64,000 nucleotides of DNA from Microbacterium testaceum StLB037 (GTDB lineage Bacteria > Actinomycetota > Actinomycetes > Actinomycetales > Microbacteriaceae): positions 802 to 64,801 of the forward strand of contig NZ_FNJN01000004.1 in assembly GCF_900104345.1 (NCBI RefSeq). Reading direction: 5' to 3'. Below are positions 11,279 to 19,859 of this stretch, one piece after another (positions within the stretch are counted from its first letter, which is position 1; each line of letters starts with the position of its first letter). The notes beneath the pieces were generated by a model. The model ran no database searches. It had not been told where the DNA came from and saw nothing but the letters and a program-made list of their open reading frames with translations. A program made the position numbers and the translations under genes.

Positions 11279-12208
11279 GTGGAGCTCGAGCGCGCGGTCG
11301 AGACCTACCTCCGGCACGTTGCGCTCGAGCGCGGGCTCTCGGACCACACCGTCGCCGCGTATCGCCGCGACCTGTCCGTCTACACGGACTGGTTGGGCGA
11401 GCGTGGCATCGGCGAGGTCGAAGCGGTGACACCCGCTCTGATCGCGGACTTCGCGGCCGAGCGGGCCTCGGCCGAGCCACCGCCCGCCTCGTCGTCGCTG
11501 GCGCGGCTGCAGTCGTCGGTGCGGGGGCTGCACCGCTTCCTCGTGCGGGAGGGACGCGTGGATGCCGACCCCAGCGGCCGACTGCGCCCGCCCAAGGCTC
11601 CGCGCCGCCTGCCGAAGGCCCTCACGATCGCTCAGGTCGATCAGCTGCTGGATGCCGCGGGTCCCGCGCCCGGTTTGGCCGACGCCTCCGCCGCGGAGCC
11701 GGCGGCCGTGCGCGACCGCGCTCTGCTCGAGCTGCTGTACGCCACGGGTGCCCGCGTGTCGGAGATCGTGCAGCTCGACGTCGACGACACCGCCCACGGC
11801 GACCTGCTGCGCGTGCGCGGCAAAGGCGACAAGGAGCGGATCGTGCCCGTCGGTTCCTACGCCCGCGCGGCCGTCGAGGCCTACCTCACGCGCGTGCGAC
11901 CCGCGCTCGCCGCGAAGGGGCGGGCGACACCGCGGCTCTTCCTCGGCGTGCGCGGGGCGCCGCTGTCGCGCCAGAGCGCCTGGTTGATCATCCAGGCCGC
12001 CGCCGTCAAGGCGGGGCTCACCGCCCACGTCTCACCGCACACGCTGCGGCACTCGTTCGCGACCCACCTGCTGCAGGGCGGAGCGGACGTGCGCGTCGTC
12101 CAGGAACTGCTCGGACACGCCTCGGTGTCGACGACGCAGATCTACACCCACGTGTCGGTCGACGCGCTGCGCGACGTGTACGCGACCTCGCACCCGCGGG
12201 CGCGGTGA
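11279..12208 (+). CDS. xerD: site-specific tyrosine recombinase XerD
   Basis: 309 residues. The N-terminal SAM-like DNA-binding domain (1-105) is followed by a catalytic domain with the R-H-R-H-Y set: arginine in [24 protein letters not shown] and the tyrosine nucleophile in IYTHV. XerD resolves chromosome dimers at dif. The conserved place behind pyrG and the Nudix gene identifies the housekeeping enzyme rather than a mobile-element integrase. GTG start one base after the Nudix stop. Confidence 0.93.
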   Translation: MELERAVETYLRHVALERGLSDHTVAAYRRDLSVYTDWLGERGIGEVEAVTPALIADFAAERASAEPPPASSSLARLQSSVRGLHRFLVREGRVDADPSGRLRPPKAPRRLPKALTIAQVDQLLDAAGPAPGLADASAAEPAAVRDRALLELLYATGARVSEIVQLDVDDTAHGDLLRVRGKGDKERIVPVGSYARAAVEAYLTRVRPALAAKGRATPRLFLGVRGAPLSRQSAWLIIQAAAVKAGLTAHVSPHTLRHSFATHLLQGGADVRVVQELLGHASVSTTQIYTHVSVDALRDVYATSHPRAR

Positions 12209-12225
12209 CGCGACGGCATCCGGTG

Positions 12226-12246
12226 CCTTCGGCGGGCTCAGGGACC
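12226..12246 (+). repeat. dispersed repeat, degenerate copy 1
   Basis: Reads CCTTCGGCGGGCTCAGGGAC plus one C; it differs from the copy at 51889-51909 by two bases (GG in place of AC/A positions within CGACAGG). Confidence 0.6.
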
Positions 12247-12271
12247 CGGGCGGCGCGGGCCGGCGTCCGGT

Positions 12272-12294
12272 CTCGTCGACGGGCTCGGGGACCT
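12272..12294 (+). repeat. dispersed repeat, degenerate copy 2
   Basis: CTCGTCGACGGGCTCGGGGA followed by CCT is a weaker match to the same repeat family, in the same orientation as the copy 46 bases upstream. Confidence 0.45.
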
Positions 12295-12388
12295 GCATGG
12301 GCGGGCGCCTGAGGGAGTGGCATCCGGGGTCTTCGAGGCGTCGAAGGCGGAGGCGTGAACAGCGCGGCGGCCCTGAGACACTAGAGGG

Positions 12389-14029
12389 ATGACCGCCACC
12401 CTCGTCGCGCAGGGCCTCGCCGGGGGCCACGGACACCGCACGCTCTTCGACGGCGTCGACCTCACCGTCGCGCCGGGAGACGTGATCGGCGTGGTCGGGG
12501 CGAACGGAGCGGGCAAGTCCACGCTGCTGCGTCTGCTCGCCGGCGTCGACGAGCCGCAGGGTGGATCGATCAGCCTCGCGCCCAGCGACGCCTTCGTCGG
12601 CTGGCTCCCGCAGGAGCACGAGCGCGTCGCGGGAGAGACCGTCGCGCAGTACATCGCCCGCCGCACCGGGTGCGCGGAGGCGACGCGGGAGATGGATGCC
12701 ACGGCGGCGGCGCTCGGCGATGCGTCGGTCATGGGGGCGGACGACGCCTACGCCACGGCCCTCGAGCGGTGGCTCGCCAGCGGCGCCGCCGACCTCGACG
12801 AGCGGATGCCGATCGTGCTCGCCGACCTGGGTCTGGAGGTGGGACCGGATGCCGAGATGACGGGTCTCTCCGGAGGCCAGGCGGCGCGCGTGGGGTTGGC
12901 GGCCCTGCTGCTGTCGCGCTTCGACATCGCGCTTCTCGACGAGCCGACCAACGACCTCGACCTCGACGGGCTCGAGCGACTCGAGACCTTCGTGAAAGGG
13001 CTCCGCGGCGGTGTCGTGCTGGTCAGCCACGACCGGGAGTTCCTCGCCCGCTCGGTGACCCGCGTGCTCGAGCTCGACCTCGCGCAGAACTCCCACCGTG
13101 TCTACGGCGGTGGGTACGACGCCTACCTCGAGGAGCGCGCGACCCTGCGCCGCCAGGCGCGTGAGAAGTACGAGGAATACGCCGACACGAAGGCCGACCT
13201 GGTCTCGCGTGCTCGGACGCAGCGCGAGTGGTCGAGCCAGGGCGTGCGCAACGCCATGAAGAAGTCGCCCGACAACGACAAGATCCGCCGCAAGGCCGCG
13301 ACGGAATCGAGCGAGAAGCAGGCGCAGAAGGTGCGTCAGATGGAGAGCCGCATCGCCCGCCTCGACGAGGTCGAGGAGCCGCGCAAGGAGTGGCAACTCG
13401 AATTCACGATCGGATCGGCGCCGCGCTCGAGCTCGGTCGTGTCGACGCTGTCGGGGGCGGTCTTCCGCCAGGGCGACTTCACCCTCGGGCCGGTGTCGCT
13501 GCAGGTCAACGCGGGCGAGCGCGTCGGCATCACCGGGCCGAACGGCGCCGGCAAGTCGACCCTGCTGCGCGGCATCCTCGGCCGTCAGAGCCCTGACGAG
13601 GGATCGGCATCGCTGGGCTCGAGCGTCGCGATCGGCGAGATCGACCAGGCGCGGTCCCTGCTGGTCGGCGAGCGCCCGCTGGCCGAGACGTTCGAGGGCT
13701 TCGTGCCGGAGATGAACGCCGGTGAGGTGCGGACGCTGCTGGCGAAGTTCGGACTCAAGGCCGATCACGTCACCCGCCCGGTCGATGAGCTCTCGCCGGG
13801 CGAGCGCACGCGCGCGGGACTCGCCCTGCTGCAGGCGCGGGGCGTCAACGTCCTCGTGCTCGACGAGCCGACGAACCACCTCGACCTGCCGGCGATCGAG
13901 CAGCTCGAGCAAGCGCTCGAGTCGTACACCGGCACGCTGCTGCTCGTCACGCACGACCGGCGGATGCTCGCCGCGGTGCATACGGACCGCCGCTGGCGCG
14001 TGGAAGCCGGGGTCGTGACCGAGCTCTAG
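12389..14029 (+). CDS. ABC-F family ATP-binding protein
   Basis: 546 residues with two ABC domains and no membrane segments, the ABC-F pattern of ribosome-associated translation factors and antibiotic-resistance proteins. Walker A motifs are GANGAGKST (37-45) and GPNGAGKST in the second half; signatures are LSGGQAARVGLA and LSPGERTRAGLA; Walker B sequences are ALLDEPTNDLDL and LVLDEPTNHLDL. The linker between domains is a charged arm (KYEEYADTKADLVSRARTQ). Which ABC-F subgroup, and whether it protects ribosomes from a drug, cannot be read from sequence alone. It stands alone after xerD. Confidence 0.9.
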   Translation: MTATLVAQGLAGGHGHRTLFDGVDLTVAPGDVIGVVGANGAGKSTLLRLLAGVDEPQGGSISLAPSDAFVGWLPQEHERVAGETVAQYIARRTGCAEATREMDATAAALGDASVMGADDAYATALERWLASGAADLDERMPIVLADLGLEVGPDAEMTGLSGGQAARVGLAALLLSRFDIALLDEPTNDLDLDGLERLETFVKGLRGGVVLVSHDREFLARSVTRVLELDLAQNSHRVYGGGYDAYLEERATLRRQAREKYEEYADTKADLVSRARTQREWSSQGVRNAMKKSPDNDKIRRKAATESSEKQAQKVRQMESRIARLDEVEEPRKEWQLEFTIGSAPRSSSVVSTLSGAVFRQGDFTLGPVSLQVNAGERVGITGPNGAGKSTLLRGILGRQSPDEGSASLGSSVAIGEIDQARSLLVGERPLAETFEGFVPEMNAGEVRTLLAKFGLKADHVTRPVDELSPGERTRAGLALLQARGVNVLVLDEPTNHLDLPAIEQLEQALESYTGTLLLVTHDRRMLAAVHTDRRWRVEAGVVTEL

Positions 14030-14057
14030 GCGAGCGGCGCGGGGCGCACCCGTCGCT

Positions 14058-14124
14058 CGATAAACGCGGATTCTGTCGAGACACGCTGTGTCGCAGAGAG
14101 TCTCGCCACTATCAGCGTTTATCG
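14058..14124. repeat. 67-bp imperfect palindrome (25-bp arms, 21/25 paired)
   Basis: Left arm 14058-14082 (CGATAAACGC...GTCGAGAC) and right arm 14100-14124 (GTCTCG...GCGTTTATCG) match at 21 of 25 positions, including perfect outer 10 bp, around a 17-base loop. It lies between convergent genes. No T tract follows on either strand, so an ordinary intrinsic terminator is not certain. Confidence 0.8.
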
Positions 14125-14152
14125 CGTGTGGGGGCGGCGGGGAACGGTGGGG

Positions 14153-14506
14153 TCAGCGGCCCTGGCGCTTCTTGTAGGGCTTCGGCTCGCCCTTCACGAT
14201 CGGGGCGCGGCCCTTGCCCTTGTTGGCTTTCGCCTTGCCGCCGCCGGGGGCCTTCTGCCGCGGCGCGGCGGGAGGCGCATCCGCGATGCGGAGGTGGGCT
14301 TCTTCGAGCAGCAGGCGGCCGGCCGGGGTGAGCTGCGTCGGCGGGGTGCGCGAGATGAGCGGCTGCCCCACCTGATCCTCGAGCTTGTCGACGGTCGTGT
14401 ACAGCGAGGCGAGGGGGATGCGCAGCTTCTCGGCCGCGCGCGGGAAGTGCAGCTCCTCAGCGAGGGCGGCGAACCGGACGAGGTGCTCGAGCTTCATGGC
14501 ATCCAT
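14153..14506 (-). CDS. LysR-type HTH-only DNA-binding protein with basic tail
   Basis: 117 residues. Positions 4-65 form a LysR winged helix-turn-helix (KLEHLVRFAALAEELHFPRA, then ISRTPPTQLTPAGRLLLEEA). The whole LysR effector-binding domain is absent; instead about 40 residues rich in lysine, arginine, proline and glycine end in KPYKKRQGR. No frameshift remnant of an effector domain was seen downstream. It could be a regulator without ligand control or a nucleoid-type DNA binder. Starts at 14506 or at the second ATG (14497). Confidence 0.8.
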   Translation of the reverse strand: MDAMKLEHLVRFAALAEELHFPRAAEKLRIPLASLYTTVDKLEDQVGQPLISRTPPTQLTPAGRLLLEEAHLRIADAPPAAPRQKAPGGGKAKANKGKGRAPIVKGEPKPYKKRQGR

Positions 14507-14612
14507 TCTCCCGTGTTCGACGCGCGGAGCGGACCGGGCCGCTCAGCATGCGGACACGGGTGCCGCTCCTGAGTCGTCTGGAGCGCGGACCGGGGGACCT
14601 GGACGCACGTCA

Positions 14613-14644
14613 CCGTCCCGCCGCACCTGCGCGCGGCGGGACGG
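14613..14644 (-). terminator. 12-bp GC-rich hairpin after the GMC gene
   Basis: CCGTCCCGCCGC (14613-14624) pairs perfectly with GCGGCGGGACGG (14633-14644) around an 8-base loop, just past the stop of the minus-strand GMC gene. No T run follows. Confidence 0.6.
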
Positions 14645-14654
14645 ACGACGAGGG

Positions 14655-16208
14655 TCAGGCGGCGGTGGAGGCGAGGAAGCGGTCCGCGGTGCGTAGCGAG
14701 AGGGCCATGATCGTCAGCGCGGGGTTGGCGGCGATCGCCGAGGGGAAGACCGAGTTGTCGCAGATCCAGAGGTTCGGGATCTCGTGCGAACGGCCGTCGG
14801 CATCGACCACGCCGTCGGAGGGATCGGTCGACATGCGGCACGTGCCGATCGTGTGCGCGGTGCGGGCGAGGACCATGGTCTCGCGTGCCCCGGCGGCTTC
14901 CATGACGCGCAGCATGAACGCGGTCGCGTGCTTGTCGATCGCCTTCTCGTTGTCGCCGGCGGTGAACGTCACCCGAGCGCGCGGGATGCCGAACTCGTCG
15001 AGCTCGTCGACCAGCTCGAGGCGGTTGTCGTCGGACGGGAGGCAGTCGGCGTTGATGCCGATGCCGGCCATGAACCGCGCCTGATCGAGTCGCTGCAGGA
15101 GCTCGGGGCCCCACAGGCCGCCGCCGCGCACGAGGGTGGTCGAGAACGTCAACGGCATGACCCCGAGGCTCTGCACGAGGTATCCGCCGGCGAAGTCGGC
15201 GTCGGCCGGGCGCATCATGTCTTCGCTGATGAGCGACGAGGGGTACCCGCGGTGCCCGCGCACCGGCTCGTCGAACCGGCCCCACACCTGCGTCGCGCCG
15301 TGCGCGAGGAAGTTGCGGCCCACCTGGCCGTTGTCGTTGGCCAAGCCCGTGTGCAGCAGCAGGCGCGGCGTTTCGACACCGCCGCCGGCGAGCACGAGGG
15401 CGCGGCAGCGCTGACGACGGTCGACGCCGTCCGTGCGGTAGACGACGGCCTCGACGTGGCCGCGGGCGTCGAGCTCGATGCCGTGCACCATCGCCTCGCT
15501 GCGGATCTCGGCACCGGCTGCCACGGCCGCGGGCAGGTACGTGTTGGCGGTGGACGCCTTGGCATCCACCCGGCATCCCTGATGGCACTCGCCGCAGTTG
15601 ACGCACGCCCCGCGCTCGCCGTGGTGGTCCTGCAGGCGGGCGCGGGTGAGAACGGCGGCCGGTGCGTCGGCCCAGCGCACGCCGAGTGCGTCGCAGCCCT
15701 TGGCCACGAGGTTCGCGGGAGCATTGCGCTTCGCCGGCGCGTAGGCGTAGGTACGGCTGGGATCCCACGGATAGGGGGACGGACCCGAGACGCCGATGTC
15801 GCCCTCGACGCGCTCGACGTACGACAGCAACTCGTCAGGATCGATCGGCCAGTCGCGGCCGACGCCCGATTCGGTCTTCAGCGCGAGGTCGCGTCGATCG
15901 GGGCGCGGGGTGAACGCCCCCCAGTGCAGCATCGAGCCGCCGACGCCGCGCCCGCTGTTGTTCGGGCCGAACGCGGTCGGGTCGTCACCGCCGCTGAGGC
16001 GCTCCGACATCCAGTTGATTTCGACGGCCTCGGTCTCATCGGGCGTGAGGTCGTCGAGCGAGAAGTGCCGCCCGGCCTCGAGAGCGACCACCGTGAGACC
16101 CTTCCGCGCGAGTTCGGCGGTCAGGGGTGCGCCGCCGGCGCCGGTTCCGATCACCACCACGTCGACGATCTCGTCGTCGGTGAAGGTGCGCATCGCTTCG
16201 AGGTTCAT
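14655..16208 (-). CDS. GMC family FAD-dependent oxidoreductase
   Basis: 517 residues. FAD-binding motif VVVIGTGAGGAPLTAELARKG is at 17-37, preceded by a short leader; a cysteine-rich GACVNCGECHQGC segment sits near 200; the C-terminal GMC_oxred_C region reads HTIGTCRMSTDPSDGVVD then NLWICDNSVFPSAIAANPALTIMAL. Members oxidise alcohols or sugars. It overlaps the upstream fusion gene by 4 bases, and that gene carries a gluconate-dehydrogenase-subunit-3-like domain, a usual partner of GMC dehydrogenases. No signal peptide is evident here, so the complex may be cytoplasmic. Substrate unknown. Confidence 0.9.
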   Translation of the reverse strand: MNLEAMRTFTDDEIVDVVVIGTGAGGAPLTAELARKGLTVVALEAGRHFSLDDLTPDETEAVEINWMSERLSGGDDPTAFGPNNSGRGVGGSMLHWGAFTPRPDRRDLALKTESGVGRDWPIDPDELLSYVERVEGDIGVSGPSPYPWDPSRTYAYAPAKRNAPANLVAKGCDALGVRWADAPAAVLTRARLQDHHGERGACVNCGECHQGCRVDAKASTANTYLPAAVAAGAEIRSEAMVHGIELDARGHVEAVVYRTDGVDRRQRCRALVLAGGGVETPRLLLHTGLANDNGQVGRNFLAHGATQVWGRFDEPVRGHRGYPSSLISEDMMRPADADFAGGYLVQSLGVMPLTFSTTLVRGGGLWGPELLQRLDQARFMAGIGINADCLPSDDNRLELVDELDEFGIPRARVTFTAGDNEKAIDKHATAFMLRVMEAAGARETMVLARTAHTIGTCRMSTDPSDGVVDADGRSHEIPNLWICDNSVFPSAIAANPALTIMALSLRTADRFLASTAA

Positions 16209-17599
16209 GCCGCGTCTCCCGTCGCGATCGTGCCGCCGACGTTCGCCGGCTCCCAGTCTTCGCGGCGCCCCAGGCGCAACTCAACGAATCCGCGGATGGG
16301 GCGGCCGCCGGTGGCGAACCCGTCGTAGCCGACGCGCGCCATGCTCGCGGGGTGGGCGAGCCACTGACGGACGAGGTCGTTGCGCACGTCCTCGAGCCAC
16401 GCCTTCAGCTGGGCGGCGTCGAAGGGGCCCTCGGCATCCGCCTCTCCCTCGACGGCGGCGCGGAAGGTCTCGGCACGCTCCACCGGGTCGGTGGGCCACG
16501 TGGCGGCCATCTGATCGAGACCGGTGCGATACGCCTCGGCGTCGATGGGCAGGTCGGCGTGACGCCAACCGTCACCCTCGCCGCGCGCGAGCTGAGCGTC
16601 GACGCGTCCGGCGATGTCGATCGCCGGTCCGTCCTGGGGGACCACGAGGTCGGCGATCTCGCGGAGCAGCGTCAGCTGCGCCAGGTCCAGCACCGCGGGG
16701 GCGTAGCCGCGGTCGTCGGGCAGGGATCGTCGAGCCAGGATGCCGCGCACCCGGGAATCGACACGATCGCCGGCGATCAGCCGGGCCCAGTCGTCCGGCA
16801 CCACCGGACCGACCCGCACCTCGTCGGCGATGAAGCGGGAGATCGCCGCAGCGGCCTCGGCGGGACGTTCGAGGGGGATCATGTGCCCGGTGTCGGGGAA
16901 GGTCGTGAAACGCGCGCGGGGGTAGACCGAGGTGAGCAGCTCCGGCTGGGCGGCGGCCCCGAGGTCCGCGTCGTCGGTCCCGGCGAGCACGAGCACGGGG
17001 ATATCGAGGGTCTGCACCTCGGCGGTGGCGTCGACGCGACTTCCCGTCTCGAGCCAGGCGCGCCACGCGGTAGGCGACGTGCGACGAAGGTCCGCGAGGG
17101 CGAGGGAATGCGCCCCGGCATCGAGGGGCTCCGCGGTGTTCTGATCGATGAAGGTCTCGGCATCCTGCTCCGAGATCGCCCCGCCGTCGACCCACGAGAG
17201 CATCCGCTCACGGCGCTCCTCGTCCATGGGTTCGGGACGCGGCGGCGAGGGAGCCATGAGCACCATGCCGCGGAGTCCGAACAGCGGAGCGTCTCCGCGC
17301 AGGACGCGCGCGGCCACGAGCGCGGCGATCTTGCCGCCCATGCTGTGGCCGCCGAGCATCCACGGACCGTTCGCGTGGCCGGCGAGGTGGCGGAGGACGT
17401 GCTCGACGGTCTCGTCGAGGGTGGCGTCGGGGGCGCTCGCGGCGGAGCCGAACCCGGGGAGGTCGATGCCCTGCACCCGCACGTCGTCATCGAGCTTCTC
17501 AGCGAGGCGGTCGAAGGAGCCGGAGCTCGCTCCCAGCGCGTGGAGGAGGTACAGGGTGAGGGGCGCCCCGCTGGCCGCGGAGGCGTTGTCGGTGGGCAT
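16205..17599 (-). CDS. alpha/beta hydrolase fused to gluconate 2-dehydrogenase subunit 3-like domain
   Basis: 464 residues. Residues 1 to about 270 are an alpha/beta hydrolase with nucleophile S86 in GGHSMGGKIA, acid in AGTDDADLG and histidine in DTGHMIPLE. From about 285 the protein changes to a helical domain ending QWLAHPASMARVGYDGFATG, which resembles Gluconate_2-dh3 proteins. The GMC gene starts within its stop codon, so hydrolase, small subunit and catalytic flavoprotein are probably made together. A likely reading is oxidation of a sugar or alcohol followed by ester or lactone hydrolysis. Start at 17599 (MPTDNASAAS) chosen because the frame upstream belongs to another gene's shadow. 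Confidence 0.82.
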   Translation of the reverse strand: MPTDNASAASGAPLTLYLLHALGASSGSFDRLAEKLDDDVRVQGIDLPGFGSAASAPDATLDETVEHVLRHLAGHANGPWMLGGHSMGGKIAALVAARVLRGDAPLFGLRGMVLMAPSPPRPEPMDEERRERMLSWVDGGAISEQDAETFIDQNTAEPLDAGAHSLALADLRRTSPTAWRAWLETGSRVDATAEVQTLDIPVLVLAGTDDADLGAAAQPELLTSVYPRARFTTFPDTGHMIPLERPAEAAAAISRFIADEVRVGPVVPDDWARLIAGDRVDSRVRGILARRSLPDDRGYAPAVLDLAQLTLLREIADLVVPQDGPAIDIAGRVDAQLARGEGDGWRHADLPIDAEAYRTGLDQMAATWPTDPVERAETFRAAVEGEADAEGPFDAAQLKAWLEDVRNDLVRQWLAHPASMARVGYDGFATGGRPIRGFVELRLGRREDWEPANVGGTIATGDAA

Positions 17600-17695
17600 G
17601 TACTCACGCTCGCGTACGGAAGGCCCCGGAACGGGTCGGTTGCGGAACGGGACGTTTTGCGCAAGCGTGCGCTGTGGCCCGTCCCTGGGACGACG

Positions 17696-17729
17696 ATCGC
17701 CCCGGCCGTGCGCGACGGACCGGGGCGAT
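17696..17729 (-). terminator. 10-bp hairpin after the SDR gene
   Basis: ATCGCCCCGG (17696-17705) and CCGGGGCGAT (17720-17729) are perfect inverted arms with a 14-base loop, directly downstream of the minus-strand SDR stop at 17743. Confidence 0.6.
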
Positions 17730-17742
17730 GCGCGTGGTCGGC

Positions 17743-18645
17743 TTACGGAGTGACCATGCCGCCGTTGACGTTGAGGGTCTCTCCCGAGACGTAGCTCGAC
17801 TCCGCGGAGGCGAGGAAGACGAAGGCCGGCGCGATCTCGGCCGGCTGGCCCGCCCGCTGGTAGGTGCTCTCGTCGTCGAAGTGCTCCATCTGGTCGTCGG
17901 AGACGCCCTGACTCACCTGCAGCGCCGACCAGGTGGGTCCCGGTGCGACGACGTTGACCCGGATGCCGCGTGACGCGAGCTGCTGCGCCAGGCCCTTCGA
18001 GAGGTTGTTGATCGCGGCCTTGGTCGCGGCGTAATCGAGGCGGTCGGGCGCCGGCACGTACGCCTCGAGGGACGCGGTGTTGATGATCGTGCCACCTTCC
18101 GGCAGATGGGCGAGGGCCGCCTTGGTGATCCAGAACGGCGCGAACACGTTGGTGCGGAACGTCTGCTCGAACTGTTCGTCCGAGAGGTCGTCGACCTTCT
18201 CGACCATCACCTGCTTGCCGGCGTTGTTCACGACGATGTCGAGGCCGTCGAGCGCCTCGGCGGCGCGGGCGACGAGCTCGCGGCACGCGCCGGGATCGGT
18301 GATGTCGGTCGCGATCGAGACGCCGGTACGGCCGGCATCCCGGATCTGCTCGAGGATGTGGTCGGCATCGCGCTGCTCGTCGGGCAGGTGCACGATGGCG
18401 ACGTCGGCACCCTCGCGCGCGAAGGCGATCGCCACGGCCCCGCCGATCCCGGAGTCGCCCCCGGTGATGAGCGCCTTGCGGCCGACCAGGCGGCCGAGCC
18501 CGCGGTAGGTCTTCTCACCCAGATCGGGCACCGGAGTCATATCGGCTTGAACGCCGGGCTCGGGCTGGTGCTGCAGGGGCGGCTCGACGCGGGCATAACG
18601 GGTGACGGGATTGTCGAAGGTGAACTGATCGCGATCGGAGGTCAT
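17743..18645 (-). CDS. SDR family oxidoreductase with N-terminal extension
   Basis: 300 residues. Cofactor motif TGGDSGIGGAVA at 61-72, NNAG near 143, catalytic serine in NTASLEAY and YAATKAA (Tyr-x3-Lys). The N-terminal 50 residues (FDNPVTRYARVEPPLQHQPEPG) are typical of the general-stress SDRs related to YhdF/YhxD/GsiB-neighbour enzymes annotated as glucose 1-dehydrogenase-like. Substrate unknown. It is transcribed toward the hydrolase-GMC pair but separated by a hairpin, so probably a unit of its own. Confidence 0.87.
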   Translation of the reverse strand: MTSDRDQFTFDNPVTRYARVEPPLQHQPEPGVQADMTPVPDLGEKTYRGLGRLVGRKALITGGDSGIGGAVAIAFAREGADVAIVHLPDEQRDADHILEQIRDAGRTGVSIATDITDPGACRELVARAAEALDGLDIVVNNAGKQVMVEKVDDLSDEQFEQTFRTNVFAPFWITKAALAHLPEGGTIINTASLEAYVPAPDRLDYAATKAAINNLSKGLAQQLASRGIRVNVVAPGPTWSALQVSQGVSDDQMEHFDDESTYQRAGQPAEIAPAFVFLASAESSYVSGETLNVNGGMVTP

Positions 18646-18751
18646 GCCTCGACGGTAAGCAGGGGCCGCCGCGCGGGGCGCGGCCTTGACGGGAGCGGGG
18701 CAGCCACGCTCGGACCGCGCGAGCCGGCGCGGAGACGGGAGCGTCCGATGG

Positions 18752-19747
18752 TCAGGACACTCCGCCCCGGTCGACGAGGCGCGTCGGAACGAGGTGCGTG
18801 TGGGAGCCCGTCGCGGGGTCGGCGCCCCTCGCCAGCAGCGTCTCTGCCGCGCGCGTGCCGAGCTCGGTGACGTCGTAGTCGACGATGCGGATGCGACGAG
18901 GCAGGAGCCGCGAGAGCTCGAAGTCGTCGAAGCCCGCGATCGCGATCTCCGCTCCGCGGGGCAGGATCGCCTCGAGGGCACCGATCGTGACGCGGTTGTT
19001 GGCGCAGAAGACCGCCGTCGGCGGGTCGGCGGAGTCGAGCAGCCGATGCACGGCGTCGCGCGCGACGGCGGGGGTGTGGAGGCCGTCCACGACCAGCGCG
19101 GGATCGAGGGACGTTCCGGCCGCGGCGAAGGCCTCACGTGCTCCGGCGAGGCGCTCGACCATGGTGAAGATCGCGGGGGAGTCGAGCAGCACGGCGATAC
19201 GACGGTGTCCGGCCGCGAGGAGCTCAGCGACGGCGTCGCGAGCGCCTCCCCGGTTGTCGAGAAGGATGGCGTCGGCCGGTACCCCGCTGCCGGGGCGGTC
19301 GAGGAAGACGACGGGCGTCCCGAGCTCGACCTCGCGGGACAGGTAGGAGTGATCGGTGGCGGTGGGGACGACGATGAGGCCGCCGATCTGGCGCTGGCAG
19401 AGATCGAGGGCGAGGGTGCGTTCCAGGTCGGCATCCTCTTCGCTGGATGCGATGACCAGGTGCATGCGCTCTCGCGTGGCGATCGTCGAGACGGCGGCGG
19501 CGACGGCCATGTAGAAGGTGTTCGAGAGGTCGGCGGCGACGAAGCCGATCGTGTCGCGGTTGCCCGAGCGCAGGCTCGCGGCGAGGGAGTTGCGGTGGTA
19601 CCCGAGCCGCGCGACCGCGGCGCGCACTCGCTCGATCATGGCCGGGTCGACGCCCGACTCCCCGTTCACGACCCGGGAGACGGTCTTCAGGCTGACTCCG
19701 GCGTCGGCGGCGACGTCGATCATCGTGGGCCGACCGGTCTTGCGCAT
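18752..19747 (-). CDS. LacI family transcriptional regulator 1
   Basis: 331 residues. LacI HTH near 8-30 (TMIDVAADAGVSLKTVSRVV) with hinge helix region following, then a periplasmic-binding-like sensor domain (DTIGFVAADLSNTFY, VFLDRPGSG, AIAGFDDFE). The start at 19747 has a GAGGAG Shine-Dalgarno sequence; an in-frame upstream ATG at 19852 gives unrelated residues. No operator was recognised in the 112-base gap upstream. It may govern the SDR downstream or genes elsewhere. Confidence 0.88.
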   Translation of the reverse strand: MRKTGRPTMIDVAADAGVSLKTVSRVVNGESGVDPAMIERVRAAVARLGYHRNSLAASLRSGNRDTIGFVAADLSNTFYMAVAAAVSTIATRERMHLVIASSEEDADLERTLALDLCQRQIGGLIVVPTATDHSYLSREVELGTPVVFLDRPGSGVPADAILLDNRGGARDAVAELLAAGHRRIAVLLDSPAIFTMVERLAGAREAFAAAGTSLDPALVVDGLHTPAVARDAVHRLLDSADPPTAVFCANNRVTIGALEAILPRGAEIAIAGFDDFELSRLLPRRIRIVDYDVTELGTRAAETLLARGADPATGSHTHLVPTRLVDRGGVS

Positions 19748-19820
19748 GCGTCTCCTCGTGCTGCCGTGAAGCGACGGCATCCTCCGAGCATAGGGAGTGC
19801 GCCCGCCTCGAACCGGCGAC

Positions 19821-19850
19821 GCGGGGCCCGGTGGCGCGTCCGGGCCCCGC
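19821..19850 (-). terminator. 11-bp hairpin after the Gfo/Idh gene
   Basis: GCGGGGCCCGG (19821-19831) and CCGGGCCCCGC (19840-19850) are perfect arms around an 8-base loop, immediately after the minus-strand stop at 19860, ending the aldolase-oxidoreductase operon. Confidence 0.7.
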
Positions 19851-19859
19851 ATCGCGCGA

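Larger units (their letters stand above)
12209..12388. other. intergenic stretch with two degenerate CTTCGACAGGCTCAGGGACC-type repeats
   Basis: 180 bases with no gene. It holds CCTTCGGCGGGCTCAGGGACC at 12226-12246 with one extra base, a second degenerate copy at 12272-12294, and two GGCATCC words. These repeats resemble the intact copy at 51889-51909. Confidence 0.6.

Noticed and set aside
11279..12208. Tyrosine recombinase as sign of a mobile element
   Set aside because: It is XerD in its conserved place after pyrG and the Nudix gene, with no attachment-site repeats or cargo.
16205..18286. Extension of the hydrolase fusion to 693 residues
   Set aside because: The added part is the shadow of the SDR gene; the recognised hydrolase starts at 17599.
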